Numbered from the stretch's first letter, positions 49,674 to 59,559 are shown. The stretch is DNA of 64,000 nucleotides from UMGS1370 sp963557065 (GCA_963557065.1 CAUWCT010000042.1:20436-84435), one strand, 5' to 3'. Numbers and translations: made by a program. Notes: generated by a model from the letters alone, not told the origin.

Positions 49674-50990
49674 ATGAGGCAGGGAATCTATCACACCTCA
49701 AAGAGAAAACCTAAGGGTTTGGAATACGCCAGAGAAAATCAGGTAAAAATCCATCAGGAGGGAGGATATGATTCCAGATATAAAAGAAGGAGGAGACCGC
49801 TGAAAGGAAAAAAACGCCGGAAGGTGAGGTACCTCTTTCTTGCCATTTTAACAATGACAGCAGTCTTTTTTACCGGAAGTTTTCTTTGGGCATACGCCTC
49901 CTTAAAAAGGGGACAGAAGGACACTCCATTTCCGGTAAAGGAACTGGAAAATCCCCATATTACCAATGAGACCAGAGAAATTATGAGGGAAAACTGGACG
50001 ATTGCTGTGTTTGGCGTGGATTCGGCAGACGGCAGCCTGGGAAAAGGCGCCAATGCAGATGTGATTATGCTCTGCAATTTAAACCAGAGGACGGGGGCCG
50101 TAAGAGCGGTATCCATTTACCGGGACACCTGTATGAAGGTGGGGGAGCAAAATCCCTATAAAAAGATAAATGAAGCTTACGCCAGGGGCGGAACCTGTCA
50201 GGCCGTAAAAGCGCTGAATGAAAATCTGGATCTTGAAATTGATGATTACGTTGCAGTCAACTGGAAAGCTGCTGCAGATGCCATCAATCTTTTGGGAGGC
50301 ATTGAAGTGGATCTGAGCCAGGCAGAATTTGCCTACATTAACTCGTATATTACCAGTACGGTAGAGGGAAGCGGCGTAGGTTCCCATCAGTTAAAAGCGC
50401 CAGGGCCCAACCATTTAGACGGTGTACAGGCAGTCGCCTATGCAAGACTGCGGAAAATGGATACAGATTTTCAGAGAACCGAACGGCAGCGGGAAGTGGT
50501 GGAAAAGGTACTTGAAAAAGGAAAACAGGCGGATTTGGCCACGCTTACCAATCTGATTGGAGGAGTGCTGCCTCAGGTATCTACCAGCCTTCAGATAAGC
50601 GATTTGCTTTCTGTGGCTGCAGACCTGAAAAAATACCATTTAGAGGCGTCATCCGGCTTCCCCTTTGATCTGGAAACCAGGAGGATTCGGGAAGACAGCC
50701 ATTCCATAGATTACGTATTTCCTCTGGATTTAGAGAGCAATGTGAGGAAACTCCATGAGTTTCTGTATGAAAATGAGGAATACCATGTTTCAGAGCAGGT
50801 AAAGGAGATCAGCCGGGCAGTGGAGCAGAAACGGAAGCAGAGCAAAGAAAAAGAGACTTACGCAGCAGAAACGGATGCTTCGGAGAAAAATGCAGCAGAA
50901 ACCTATACGACAGAAAGTTTTGACCCCACTGCGGCGGAATTGTTTGAGATGCCTTCGGGCAGAATAGAAAAACCAAAGAGGAGGAATTGA
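49674..50990 (+). CDS. LytR-CpsA-Psr (LCP) family protein
   Basis: LCP proteins attach wall teichoic acids, capsule or other glycopolymers to peptidoglycan. A long basic cytoplasmic N-terminus (1-55) precedes one membrane helix (about 56-78). The LCP domain (about 100-270) has the motifs FGVDSADG, DVIMLCNLN, SIYRDTCMKV and YARLRKMDTDFQRTERQREV with the Arg residues that bind the polyprenyl pyrophosphate. The tail is Glu/Lys-rich. It completes a wall-building block with the two preceding genes. Confidence 0.92.
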   Translation: MRQGIYHTSKRKPKGLEYARENQVKIHQEGGYDSRYKRRRRPLKGKKRRKVRYLFLAILTMTAVFFTGSFLWAYASLKRGQKDTPFPVKELENPHITNETREIMRENWTIAVFGVDSADGSLGKGANADVIMLCNLNQRTGAVRAVSIYRDTCMKVGEQNPYKKINEAYARGGTCQAVKALNENLDLEIDDYVAVNWKAAADAINLLGGIEVDLSQAEFAYINSYITSTVEGSGVGSHQLKAPGPNHLDGVQAVAYARLRKMDTDFQRTERQREVVEKVLEKGKQADLATLTNLIGGVLPQVSTSLQISDLLSVAADLKKYHLEASSGFPFDLETRRIREDSHSIDYVFPLDLESNVRKLHEFLYENEEYHVSEQVKEISRAVEQKRKQSKEKETYAAETDASEKNAAETYTTESFDPTAAELFEMPSGRIEKPKRRN

Positions 50991-50992
50991 TT

Positions 50993-51445
50993 ATGTTAGA
51001 GACAGGAGTAAAAGCGCCGGAGTTTTGTCTTTCGGATCAGGATGGAAACCAGGTGAGTTTAGGAGATTTTAAAGGGAAAAAGGTGATTTTATATTTTTAT
51101 CCAAAAGACAATACGCCAGGGTGTACTGCCCAGGCCTGCGGATTTGGAGAACTATATCCCCGGTTTCAGGAAAAGGATGCGGTGGTATTAGGCGTCAGCA
51201 AAGACAGCGTGGCATCTCACAAGAAATTTCAGGAAAAATACAATCTTCCCTTTACCTTGCTTTCCGATCCGGATCTTCAGGCGATCCAGGCTTATGATGT
51301 GTGGAAAGAAAAAAACATGTATGGGAAAAAGACCATGGGAGTGGTTCGGACGACCTATTTGATTGATGAAGAAGGCGTGATACAGGAAGTCTTTGGAAAA
51401 GTAAAAGCAAAAGAAAATCCGGCCCAGATGCTGGAACGTTTATAG
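50993..51445 (+). CDS. bcp: thiol peroxiredoxin (BCP type)
   Basis: The 150-residue atypical 2-Cys peroxiredoxin reduces hydroperoxides, a useful activity in an anaerobe. Peroxidatic C44 and resolving C49 are in PGCTAQACGF. The ATG at 50993 is preferred over an in-frame TTG at 50987 because GAGGAGG lies 8 nt before it. It overlaps nothing but is tightly packed with yaaA, 7 nt downstream. Confidence 0.93.
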   Translation: MLETGVKAPEFCLSDQDGNQVSLGDFKGKKVILYFYPKDNTPGCTAQACGFGELYPRFQEKDAVVLGVSKDSVASHKKFQEKYNLPFTLLSDPDLQAIQAYDVWKEKNMYGKKTMGVVRTTYLIDEEGVIQEVFGKVKAKENPAQMLERL

Positions 51446-51452
51446 GCGGCGT

Positions 51453-52229
51453 ATGAAGATTATTATTTCGCCTGCAAAGAAAATGAATGAAAATACGGAT
51501 TTCTTTTCTCCCAGCGCTTTGCCAAAGTTTTTGAATAAAAGCCGGATTTTATTAGAAACTATGAAAAGCCTTACGTATGAGCAGGCTAAAGACGTGTGGC
51601 AGTGCAATGATAAACTGGCAAGACTCAACTATGACCGTTTTTTGCAGATGAATCTGGATGAGAATCAACTGGCCGCTCTCACTCCGGCTCTCATGGCCTA
51701 TGAGGGAATCCAGTACCAGTATATGTCGCCTATGACCTTTGAATGGAAAGCCTGGGAGTATGTGCAGAATCATCTGCGGATTTTGTCCGGATTTTACGGA
51801 GTGCTGGCGCCCCTGGACGGAATTGTGCCTTACCGTCTGGAAATGCAGTCCAGACTTTGGGGCAAAGGCTGGAAAGATTTATATCAGTTTTGGGGAAGCC
51901 AGCTATATGACAGCCTGGCGGCAGAAGAGGACAGCAGCCCTGTGATTTTAAATCTGGCATCCAAAGAATATTCCAGATGTGTGGAAGAATATGTAAAGAT
52001 GCCGGTGAAGATGATTACCTGTGTATTTGGGGAAAAGAAAGACAATAAGGTGCGCCAGAAGGCGACCATGGCGAAAATGGCGCGGGGAGAAATGGTGCGG
52101 TTTCTGGCAGAAAATCAGATTCAGGATTTGGAAGGCGTGAAAAGTTTTGCCCGGCTGGGATTTTCCTATTCAGAAGAAGATTCAGATAATGAGATGGGAA
52201 TTTACACATTTATAAAAAAAGAAGGATGA
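51453..52229 (+). CDS. yaaA: peroxide stress protein YaaA
   Basis: Member of the YaaA/DUF328 family; in E. coli it lowers intracellular iron during H2O2 stress and binds DNA. The 258-residue protein starts MKIIISPAKKMN and carries FYGVLAPLDGIVPYRLEMQ and NLASKEYSR, which are characteristic. Its neighbour is a peroxiredoxin, so the two form a plausible oxidative-stress pair. Ends in ATGA overlap with an ATG of the helicase gene. Confidence 0.93.
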   Translation: MKIIISPAKKMNENTDFFSPSALPKFLNKSRILLETMKSLTYEQAKDVWQCNDKLARLNYDRFLQMNLDENQLAALTPALMAYEGIQYQYMSPMTFEWKAWEYVQNHLRILSGFYGVLAPLDGIVPYRLEMQSRLWGKGWKDLYQFWGSQLYDSLAAEEDSSPVILNLASKEYSRCVEEYVKMPVKMITCVFGEKKDNKVRQKATMAKMARGEMVRFLAENQIQDLEGVKSFARLGFSYSEEDSDNEMGIYTFIKKEG

Positions 52230-52231
52230 CC

Positions 52232-55200
52232 ATGTATATAGGAGATTTGCACATTCATTCCAGATATTCCAGGGCTACCAGCAAAGACTGCACGCCGGAA
52301 TATCTGGATCTTTGGGCCAGGAAAAAGGGAATACAGGTTGTGGGAACAGGAGATTTTACCCATCCGGCGTGGCGAAAAGAACTGGAAGAAAAGCTGGTGC
52401 CGGAGGGGAATGGTTTCTATCAGCTAAAAAAAGAATTTTCTATGGAAACCCGGACGGCTGATGCAAAAGATGCCCATTTTGTGATTACCGGGGAAATCAG
52501 TTCCATTTACAAGAAGAATGGGAAGGTTCGCAAGGTTCACAGCCTGATCCTCCTTCCAAGTTTGGAAGATGCAGAAAAAGTATCCGCCAAATTGGAAGCC
52601 ATTGGAAATATTCATTCGGACGGAAGACCTATACTGGGATTGGACTGCCGCGATCTGTTAGAGATTCTTTTGGAACTGTCGCCCCGATCCATTTATATCC
52701 CGGCCCATATCTGGACACCTCATTTTTCTCTGTTTGGGGCGTTTTCCGGTTTTGACACAGTCAGGGAGTGTTTTGAAGATTTAACCCCTTATGTTCATGC
52801 AGTGGAGACGGGATTGTCCTCAGATCCGCCTATGAACTGGCGGCTGTCTATGCTGGACGCCTATCAGCTGGTGTCCAACTCCGATGCCCATTCTCCGGCA
52901 AAATTAGGCCGGGAAGCCACGCTTTTTGAGACTTCCATGAGTTATGACGGGCTGTATCAGGCTATTCAGACCGGAGAGGGTCTGGCCGGAACCATAGAAT
53001 TTTTCCCGGAAGAGGGAAAGTACCATTTGGACGGACACCGGAAATGCCATATTTGCCTGTCGCCGGACCAGACTGTCAGGTATGGGGGAAAATGTCCCAT
53101 ATGCGGCAAAAAGATTACCATAGGGGTGGCAAACCGGACCTATCAGCTCTCCGATCGGGAAGAGGGATTTGTAAGACCTGGTGCAAAGCCTTTTGAAAGT
53201 CTGGTTCCTCTGCCGGAGGTCATTGCTTCCTGTACCGGCCGCTCGCCTGCCAGCATAAAAGTGCAGCAGCAGTATGAAGAAATGCTGAAAAAACTGGGAC
53301 CGGAATTTGTCATTTTAAGAGAAACACCCATTGCCCATATTGAAGAAGTAGCAGGCAGACGGGTGGCGGAAGGGATTTTGCGTCTGCGGAAAGGACAGGT
53401 GGAAAAAACGCCTGGGTTTGATGGAGAATACGGCATAATCCGCCTGTTTTCAGCAGAAGAATTAAATGAGACAGAAGGCCAGATGGACCTGTTTTCATCC
53501 TTTGGAATAAAAAAAGAAGCAATATCCGAAGAAGCAGTATTCAAAGAAACAGTACGAAAAGAATCGGAACCGGGAGCGGCAGCAGAGGGAAACAGTACAT
53601 TCTCAGAAACCGTTTCCCTGCAGACAGACGGATTAAACCCGGCTCAACAGCAGGCGGTAAAAGCCCTCAACCGGACAGTGGCAGTGATTGCAGGCCCCGG
53701 AACCGGAAAGACCAGGACTCTGATTTGGCGGATTCTCTGGCTTTTGCAGGAGCGAAATGTAAGTCCGGGTGAGATTACGGCAGTGACCTTTACCAACAAG
53801 GCGGCAGCCGAGATGAAAGAGCGGCTGAAAGAGAATCTGAAAAATGGCAGAAAACTGAGCCGGATTCAGATCGGCACCTTTCATGCCATCTGTCTCAATC
53901 TGTTAAAGAAAATAAGGGGAGAGATTGTTCTTGCAGACAGCCGGACAACACAAAGACTGGCAGAGGAAACCATCAGCCGTTTTGATTTATCCTGTTCATC
54001 CAGGCAGTTTTTAAAGGAAATCTCCCGATATAAAAATGGCTGGTGGGACGGACAGGAACCGGAACATCTGCTAAAGGGAAAACAGGAGGCAGCCGCCGAT
54101 TATCAGCAGAGGCTAAAAGAGGCGGGAATTCTGGATTATGATGATTTGCTGCTGGAGACCTTAAAACTTTTCAGGTCTGACGGAAAAAAGCTGGGGAAAC
54201 CATTTTCCTATCTTCTGGTAGATGAATTTCAGGATATCAGTCCGTTGCAGTTTCAGTTGATTTTAGCATGGAACCAGGCAGGAAAAGAACTGTTTGTTAT
54301 CGGCGACCCGGATCAGTCAATTTATGGTTTCAGAGGGGCGGACGCAGGATGCTTTGATCGTCTGGAACAGGCAGTTTCCGGTTTTACCAAAATCCATTTA
54401 AAAGAAAACTATCGATCGGCTCCGCCAATCACAGAGTCTGCATCTGCCCTGATTTCTCATAATCCAGGCGGCAAAAGAGTCCTGATTCCCCATGAAAAGG
54501 GGGCACAGAAGATTCGTGTTGTAAAAACAGACAGTGAATTTTCAGAAGCCGTTTTTATTGCAAAAGAGATCAATCGTATGACGGGAGGCATTGATATGCT
54601 GAATGCAGCAGACAATGCCAGAAACCGGGAAGGAATGAGGATTCGGAGTTTCTCAGACATAGCCGTTCTTTACCGGACAAGACATCAGGGAGCAGTGCTG
54701 GAAAAGTGTCTGCAAAAAGAGGGAATTCCATATACAGTGTCAGGACAGGAAGACTTTTTGCTTGATGGGGCAGTTCAGGGTGCGCTGGCATTTTGCAGTT
54801 ATCTTTTAAATCCCCAGGATTCCAGAGCAAAGGAGCAGTGCTGCCGTCTGATGTGGGAACTGGAGGAAACATCCCTGACAGACAGTATTTTTGAACAGGC
54901 TGTAAAAACCATGGGAACCGGGATTAAGCGTCAGAGCCCGGCAAAACTTCTGGATATGTGGAACCAACAGTTTGGAGGAACCAGCCATAAGGAAGCGTTA
55001 AACAAATTGCGGTCCTCTGCTCTTTTTTATAAGTCCATGGCCGAATTTTTAGAGGCTGTGATGCTAAAAGAAGAGGGAGATATTAGAAGATGCGGGGGTA
55101 ACAGCTATGTGTCTGATGCGGTCAGCCTGATGACCCTTCATGCTGCCAAAGGACTGGAGTTTCCGGCGGTTTTCATCTGCGGCGTAAATGAAGGAATTCT

Positions 55201-55429
55201 TCCATTGGAATCAGAAAAAGGAAAGAGCGATGAGGAAGAAGAACGAAGGCTGTTCTTCGTAGGGATGACCCGCGCTGAGAGAGAACTGGTGCTCACCGTT
55301 TCAGACAATCCCTCTCCCTTTTTAGAGGAACTTCCCACAAAATGGAAGACCATAGAGAAGGCAGGAAAATCCTCAAAAAAGGAGATGGTTCATCAGATAA
55401 GTCTGTTTGAACTGGAAGGGGTAAAATAA
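52232..55429 (+). CDS. PHP domain-UvrD/PcrA helicase fusion
   Basis: The N-terminal PHP phosphoesterase domain (about 1-250; GDLHIHSRYS, SNSDAHSPAKLGREA) coordinates metals. A zinc ribbon follows (CHICLSPDQT...CPICGK, about 270-295), then a linker, then a superfamily-1A helicase (about 465-1050): Walker A AGPGTGKTRT near 485, DEFQDIS, GDPDQSIYGFRGAD, ENYRS and VGMTRAEREL. The fusion of a nuclease-like PHP module to a UvrD helicase is known from some clostridia. The ATG at 52226 is only 1-2 nt from the ribosome site, so the second ATG at 52232 is used. A role in DNA repair is inferred. Confidence 0.9.
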   Translation: MYIGDLHIHSRYSRATSKDCTPEYLDLWARKKGIQVVGTGDFTHPAWRKELEEKLVPEGNGFYQLKKEFSMETRTADAKDAHFVITGEISSIYKKNGKVRKVHSLILLPSLEDAEKVSAKLEAIGNIHSDGRPILGLDCRDLLEILLELSPRSIYIPAHIWTPHFSLFGAFSGFDTVRECFEDLTPYVHAVETGLSSDPPMNWRLSMLDAYQLVSNSDAHSPAKLGREATLFETSMSYDGLYQAIQTGEGLAGTIEFFPEEGKYHLDGHRKCHICLSPDQTVRYGGKCPICGKKITIGVANRTYQLSDREEGFVRPGAKPFESLVPLPEVIASCTGRSPASIKVQQQYEEMLKKLGPEFVILRETPIAHIEEVAGRRVAEGILRLRKGQVEKTPGFDGEYGIIRLFSAEELNETEGQMDLFSSFGIKKEAISEEAVFKETVRKESEPGAAAEGNSTFSETVSLQTDGLNPAQQQAVKALNRTVAVIAGPGTGKTRTLIWRILWLLQERNVSPGEITAVTFTNKAAAEMKERLKENLKNGRKLSRIQIGTFHAICLNLLKKIRGEIVLADSRTTQRLAEETISRFDLSCSSRQFLKEISRYKNGWWDGQEPEHLLKGKQEAAADYQQRLKEAGILDYDDLLLETLKLFRSDGKKLGKPFSYLLVDEFQDISPLQFQLILAWNQAGKELFVIGDPDQSIYGFRGADAGCFDRLEQAVSGFTKIHLKENYRSAPPITESASALISHNPGGKRVLIPHEKGAQKIRVVKTDSEFSEAVFIAKEINRMTGGIDMLNAADNARNREGMRIRSFSDIAVLYRTRHQGAVLEKCLQKEGIPYTVSGQEDFLLDGAVQGALAFCSYLLNPQDSRAKEQCCRLMWELEETSLTDSIFEQAVKTMGTGIKRQSPAKLLDMWNQQFGGTSHKEALNKLRSSALFYKSMAEFLEAVMLKEEGDIRRCGGNSYVSDAVSLMTLHAAKGLEFPAVFICGVNEGILPLESEKGKSDEEEERRLFFVGMTRAERELVLTVSDNPSPFLEELPTKWKTIEKAGKSSKKEMVHQISLFELEGVK

Positions 55430-55441
55430 ATACAAATTTAG

Positions 55442-55471
55442 TTGTTGGAACTTCTTGTTTTGTGTTATAAT
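55442..55471 (+). promoter_or_regulatory. promoter of uxuA
   Basis: TTGTTG at 55442-55447, 18-bp spacer, TATAAT at 55466-55471, about 38 nt before the uxuA start codon. Confidence 0.6.
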
Positions 55472-55509
55472 TAAAATGAGTATATTGATTTTATAAAGGA
55501 GGAATTCTT

Positions 55510-56595
55510 ATGCCAATGCAAATGGGCTTTAGATGGTATGGAGAGGGCAATGATAAAATTCGCCTTTCTGATATCAAGCAAATTCCCGGAGTTACCAGCA
55601 TTGTCTGGGCACTGCATGACAAGATGCCCGGCGAAGTGTGGGAAGTAGATGAGATTGCCAAAGTGCAGAAGCAGCTGGAACCCTATGGGTTCAATATGGA
55701 TGTCGTAGAGTCTGTAAATGTGCATGATGACATCAAAATCGGTCTGCCTACCCGCGACAAGTATATTGAAAACTATATTCAGACCATCCGTAATCTGTCT
55801 AAATTTGGAGTAAAAGTAATTTGCTATAACTTTATGCCTATTTTTGACTGGACCCGTACAGATTTATTCCATCCGGTAGGGGACGGTTCTACGGCTTTGT
55901 ATTATGAGGCAAGCCGCATCCATGATGACCCTAAGGAGATGGCAGATTATATTCTTAACAATCTGAATGGTCTCACATTCCCTGGATGGGAGCCGGAGCG
56001 TATGGCAAAACTGGATGAATTGTTTGCAGCTTACAAGCCGGTTACCAAAGAAAAATTATGGGAGAACTTAAAATATTTCCTGGAGGCATTAATGCCGGTA
56101 TGCCATGAGACGGATATTCGGATGGCAATTCACATGGATGATCCGCCATGGGATATTTTTGGACTTCCCCGTCTTCTGACCTGTTCTGAAAATATTGATA
56201 GATTTTTATCTATGGTAGACGATCCCCATAACTGTCTGACCTTATGCTCCGGAAGCTTAAATGCAGATCCCAACAATCATGTTGCATCCATTATTCGCAG
56301 ACACTGCGATCGGATTGCATTTGCTCATATCCGCAATGTAAAGCATTTTGAGAACGGAGATTTCTCAGAAGCAAGCCACCGCGACTGTGATGGTGACACA
56401 GGTATTCTGGATATTTTAAAGGCATATCATGACTGCGGATATGAAGGATATATCCGTCCGGATCATGGCCGTCATCTCTGGGATGAGGGTCCGGGCAATG
56501 TACGTCCCGGATATGGTCTTTATGACCGGGCGCTGGGGATTATGTATATGCTTGGCGTATGGGATATGTTGGACAAGCTGGACGGCTTGCAGTAA
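55510..56595 (+). CDS. uxuA: mannonate dehydratase
   Basis: Converts D-mannonate to 2-keto-3-deoxygluconate in glucuronate breakdown. The TIM-barrel protein of 361 residues carries the family stretches MGFRWYGEGNDKIRLSDIKQ, CYNFMPIFDWTRTDL, AIHMDDPPWDIFG, LCSGSLNADPNN and RPDHGRHLWDE, holding the metal-binding His and Cys residues. AAAGGAGG precedes the ATG. It stands alone with its own promoter; uxaC, uxuB and kdgK are not adjacent, so the regulon is scattered. Confidence 0.96.
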   Translation: MPMQMGFRWYGEGNDKIRLSDIKQIPGVTSIVWALHDKMPGEVWEVDEIAKVQKQLEPYGFNMDVVESVNVHDDIKIGLPTRDKYIENYIQTIRNLSKFGVKVICYNFMPIFDWTRTDLFHPVGDGSTALYYEASRIHDDPKEMADYILNNLNGLTFPGWEPERMAKLDELFAAYKPVTKEKLWENLKYFLEALMPVCHETDIRMAIHMDDPPWDIFGLPRLLTCSENIDRFLSMVDDPHNCLTLCSGSLNADPNNHVASIIRRHCDRIAFAHIRNVKHFENGDFSEASHRDCDGDTGILDILKAYHDCGYEGYIRPDHGRHLWDEGPGNVRPGYGLYDRALGIMYMLGVWDMLDKLDGLQ

Positions 56596-56648
56596 GCTTT
56601 AATTGAGAAAAACTGGTGTTGGCATCTTTTTGGATGCTTGGCGACAGA

Positions 56649-56684
56649 ATCAATGCCGGGGCAGTATTGGGCCCCGGCATTGAT
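56649..56684 (+). terminator. GC-rich hairpin after uxuA, without T-tract
   Basis: Perfect 13-bp stem ATCAATGCCGGGG / CCCCGGCATTGAT with a 10-nt loop. No T run follows, so it may act as an RNA stabiliser and not as an intrinsic terminator. Confidence 0.55.
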
Positions 56685-56724
56685 ATTCCCGGAATGATAC
56701 AGAAGAAAGGATTGCATTTTACCA

Positions 56725-58116
56725 ATGGAAAATATACAAAAGACAGAACTTTTTGAACAGGCGCCAATACCCAAAGCAGTGATGCAGCTATGTATTCCTA
56801 CGATTTTAAGTTCTCTTGTCATGGTGCTTTACAACCTGGCGGATACATATTTTGTAGGAATGTTAAATGATCCGGTACAGAATGCGGCGGTAACCCTGGC
56901 TGCTCCGGTGCTTTTGGCTTTTAACGCAGTAACCAATCTGTTTGGCGTGGGTAGCTCCAGCATGATGAGCCGTTCCCTGGGGCGTAAAGATTATGATATG
57001 GTGCGCGAAAGTGCGGCATTTGGATTTTACTGCACCCTGTTTTGCGGCATTTTGTTTTCTCTGGGGTATACGGTGTTCAGACAGCCCGCAATGGCCGTTT
57101 TGGGGGCGACCAATCTGACGGAAGAAGCGACAGCCGGTTATTTGATGTGGACAGTCAGTTTTGGCGCAGCACCTGCTATGATCAATGTAGTTATGGCATA
57201 CATGGTCCGCTCAGAGGGAGAGGCTCTTCATGCCAGCATTGGAACCATGAGCGGCTGTCTGTTAAACATGATTCTGGACCCGATTTTTATCTTGCCATGG
57301 GGACTGAATATGGGAGCGGCAGGAGCAGGGTGCGCCACATTTTTATCTAACTGTGTGGCCTGTCTGTATTTCTTTCTGTTGCTATTTATAAAAAGAAAAC
57401 GTACCTATGTCTGCATCCATCCAAAGCTGTTCACCATGAAAAAATCCATTGTATTGGGAGTATGCGGAGTGGGAATTCCCTCTTCCATACAGAACCTTTT
57501 AAATGTAACCGGAATGACGATTTTAAACAATTTTACTGCCGTATATGGGGCTGATGCAGTAGCAGCCATGGGAATTACTCAGAAGGTAAATATGGTTCCT
57601 ATGAATATTGCCATGGGAATCTCTCAGGGAATCATGCCTCTTATTAGCTATACCTATGCCAGCGGCAATTATAAGAGAATGAAAAAGAGCCTGATATTTT
57701 CCCTAAAAGCGGCTCTGGGATTTCTTGTGGCTGCCACTTTCCTTTATTTCATTGGGGCTGGAACCATTACCCGGATGTTTATGAACAATGAAACCATTGT
57801 GGCATACGGCACCAGATTCCTTCGGGGATTCTGTCTGGGCCTGCCGTTTATGTGTATGGATTTTATGGCAGTAGGCGTATTTCAGGCTACCGGTATGGGA
57901 AAGGAAGCGCTGATTTTTGCAATTATGAGAAAGATTATTCTGGAAATACCGGCGCTCTATCTGCTGAATTATCTGTTTCCGCTGTATGGCCTGGCTTATG
58001 CCCAGACAGTGGCGGAAATTGTGCTGGCAACTGCAGCAGCAGTGGTATTGATAAAACTGTTTAAACGCTTAAACAAACAAAAGAAATCCGGAAAAGAGGA
58101 AGCATGTTTCGACTAG
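56725..58116 (+). CDS. MATE family efflux transporter
   Basis: Protein of 463 residues with twelve predicted helices; DinF/NorM-like plan with the opening IPKAVMQLCIPTILSSLVMV and the second half beginning near 240. Substrate unknown. The ribosome site AAAGGA is distant (about 14 nt) from the ATG at 56725. The gene overlaps the acetyltransferase by 13 nt, so a resistance or modification pair is possible. Only distantly related to the MATE gene at 44771. Confidence 0.93.
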   Translation: MENIQKTELFEQAPIPKAVMQLCIPTILSSLVMVLYNLADTYFVGMLNDPVQNAAVTLAAPVLLAFNAVTNLFGVGSSSMMSRSLGRKDYDMVRESAAFGFYCTLFCGILFSLGYTVFRQPAMAVLGATNLTEEATAGYLMWTVSFGAAPAMINVVMAYMVRSEGEALHASIGTMSGCLLNMILDPIFILPWGLNMGAAGAGCATFLSNCVACLYFFLLLFIKRKRTYVCIHPKLFTMKKSIVLGVCGVGIPSSIQNLLNVTGMTILNNFTAVYGADAVAAMGITQKVNMVPMNIAMGISQGIMPLISYTYASGNYKRMKKSLIFSLKAALGFLVAATFLYFIGAGTITRMFMNNETIVAYGTRFLRGFCLGLPFMCMDFMAVGVFQATGMGKEALIFAIMRKIILEIPALYLLNYLFPLYGLAYAQTVAEIVLATAAAVVLIKLFKRLNKQKKSGKEEACFD

Positions 58117-58877
58117 AAGATACCCTAAAATCTGCTCCGCTGTTTGGAAAAACAACCAATACCATGGTGCAGATCTGTCTTGAAAAATCCATGGGAACGA
58201 TTTATACAGACAAGGCAGAGAAACCGGAGACAGCGGCTGCCTGTCTGGGTGATTTCTGCTTTCTGGCAGGAAAAACGGATCAAAGTTTTTTAGAAGAACT
58301 GAAGGCCGCCTGCCCGGATATAAGTATTTTAGTTCCGCCAAATAAAGACTGGGCCGCGGCTATAGAAACTGTTTACGGCAATCAGACCAGACGGATTATA
58401 CGGTATAGTTTTTTGAAAGAACCCCATATCTGGAACCTGGATGAACTGGAAAAAGCTGTGGCAGAAATTGCTGTCCATCTGCCAAAAGAGTTTGAAATCC
58501 GACCGATCGATGAAGAAATTTATCAATACGCCAGAAATCATCCCTGGGCAGAAGACTGGGTTTCGTTATTCCCATCCTATGGAGAGTTTGCGCAAAAAGG
58601 ACTGGGGGTTGCAGTTGTAAATGACCATATTCCAGTGGCTGGTGCATCGTCTTACTGCGCAGGAAGAACGGCCATTGAAATTCAGATCGATACCCATCCG
58701 GATTTTCGGAGAAGGGGACTGGCTTTTATGTGTGCCGCGGCCTTGATTGTGGAATGTGAAAAGAGGGGAATCTATCCCGGCTGGGACGCCCACAATCTGG
58801 AATCCAAAGCGCTGGCAGAAAAGCTGGGATACAGGATGGATAAAGAGTATACGGCTTATATTTCGCAGGAAATGTGA
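58104..58877 (+). CDS. GNAT family acetyltransferase
   Basis: The protein of 257 residues has the GNAT fold in its C-terminal half: acetyl-CoA-binding loop THPDFRRRGLAFMCAAAL near 195-212 and the following AHNLESKALAEKLGYR. The N-terminal half (1-120) is the lid domain of the PF12746-type group. The acyl acceptor is unknown. Translation starts inside the end of the MATE gene (13-nt overlap). Confidence 0.82.
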   Translation: MFRLEDTLKSAPLFGKTTNTMVQICLEKSMGTIYTDKAEKPETAAACLGDFCFLAGKTDQSFLEELKAACPDISILVPPNKDWAAAIETVYGNQTRRIIRYSFLKEPHIWNLDELEKAVAEIAVHLPKEFEIRPIDEEIYQYARNHPWAEDWVSLFPSYGEFAQKGLGVAVVNDHIPVAGASSYCAGRTAIEIQIDTHPDFRRRGLAFMCAAALIVECEKRGIYPGWDAHNLESKALAEKLGYRMDKEYTAYISQEM

Positions 58878-58915
58878 GTAAGACAGCACACGAGTGAAGA
58901 TAAAGGAGGAGTTGG

Positions 58916-59557
58916 GTGACAAAAGAAGCATTATGCCTGGAAATTATCAGGCGGTTAAAAGAAACTTATCCGGATGCAGGCTGTACTCTGGATTACAACG
59001 AAGCCTGGAAGCTTTTGGTCAGCGTCCGGCTGGCCGCCCAGTGCACAGATGCCAGGGTCAATGTGGTAGTGGAAGATTTATACGCCAGATTTCCGGACGT
59101 AAAATCTCTGGCCCAGGCGGATGTAGATGAAATCGAGGCGATTGTTCGTCCCTGCGGTCTTGGAAAAAGCAAGGCAAGAGATATCAGCGCCTGCATGAAA
59201 ATACTGGAGGAACAGTATGGAGGAAAGGTTCCGGAAACTTTTGAGGAACTGTTGAAACTTCCTGGCGTGGGAAGAAAAAGCGCCAATCTGATTATGGGGG
59301 ATGTGTTTGGAAAACCGGCGATTGTGACGGATACCCACTGCATCCGTCTGGTTAACCGGATGGGATTGGTAGATGGGATCAAGGAACCCAAAAAAGTAGA
59401 GATGGCGCTGTGGAAACTGGTTCCTCCACAAGAGGGAAGCGATTTCTGCCATCGTCTGGTATTTCTGGGCAGAGATATCTGTACAGCCCGCACCAAACCC
59501 AAATGCGGACAGTGCTGTTTACATGACATTTGCAAAAAACAGGGAGTGGAGGAATAA
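58916..59557 (+). CDS. nth: endonuclease III
   Basis: DNA glycosylase/AP lyase for oxidised pyrimidines in base excision repair. The 213-residue protein has the helix-hairpin-helix LPGVGRKSAN with the catalytic Lys and the Asp in TDTH. Four Cys near the C-terminus (CTARTKPKCGQCCLHDIC) hold a [4Fe-4S] cluster; the first spacing is seven residues and not the six of E. coli Nth. GTG start (58916) lies 6 nt after AAAGGAGG. Two nucleotides separate it from sbcD, forming a repair cluster with sbcDC. Confidence 0.93.
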   Translation: MTKEALCLEIIRRLKETYPDAGCTLDYNEAWKLLVSVRLAAQCTDARVNVVVEDLYARFPDVKSLAQADVDEIEAIVRPCGLGKSKARDISACMKILEEQYGGKVPETFEELLKLPGVGRKSANLIMGDVFGKPAIVTDTHCIRLVNRMGLVDGIKEPKKVEMALWKLVPPQEGSDFCHRLVFLGRDICTARTKPKCGQCCLHDICKKQGVEE

Positions 59558-59559
59558 GG

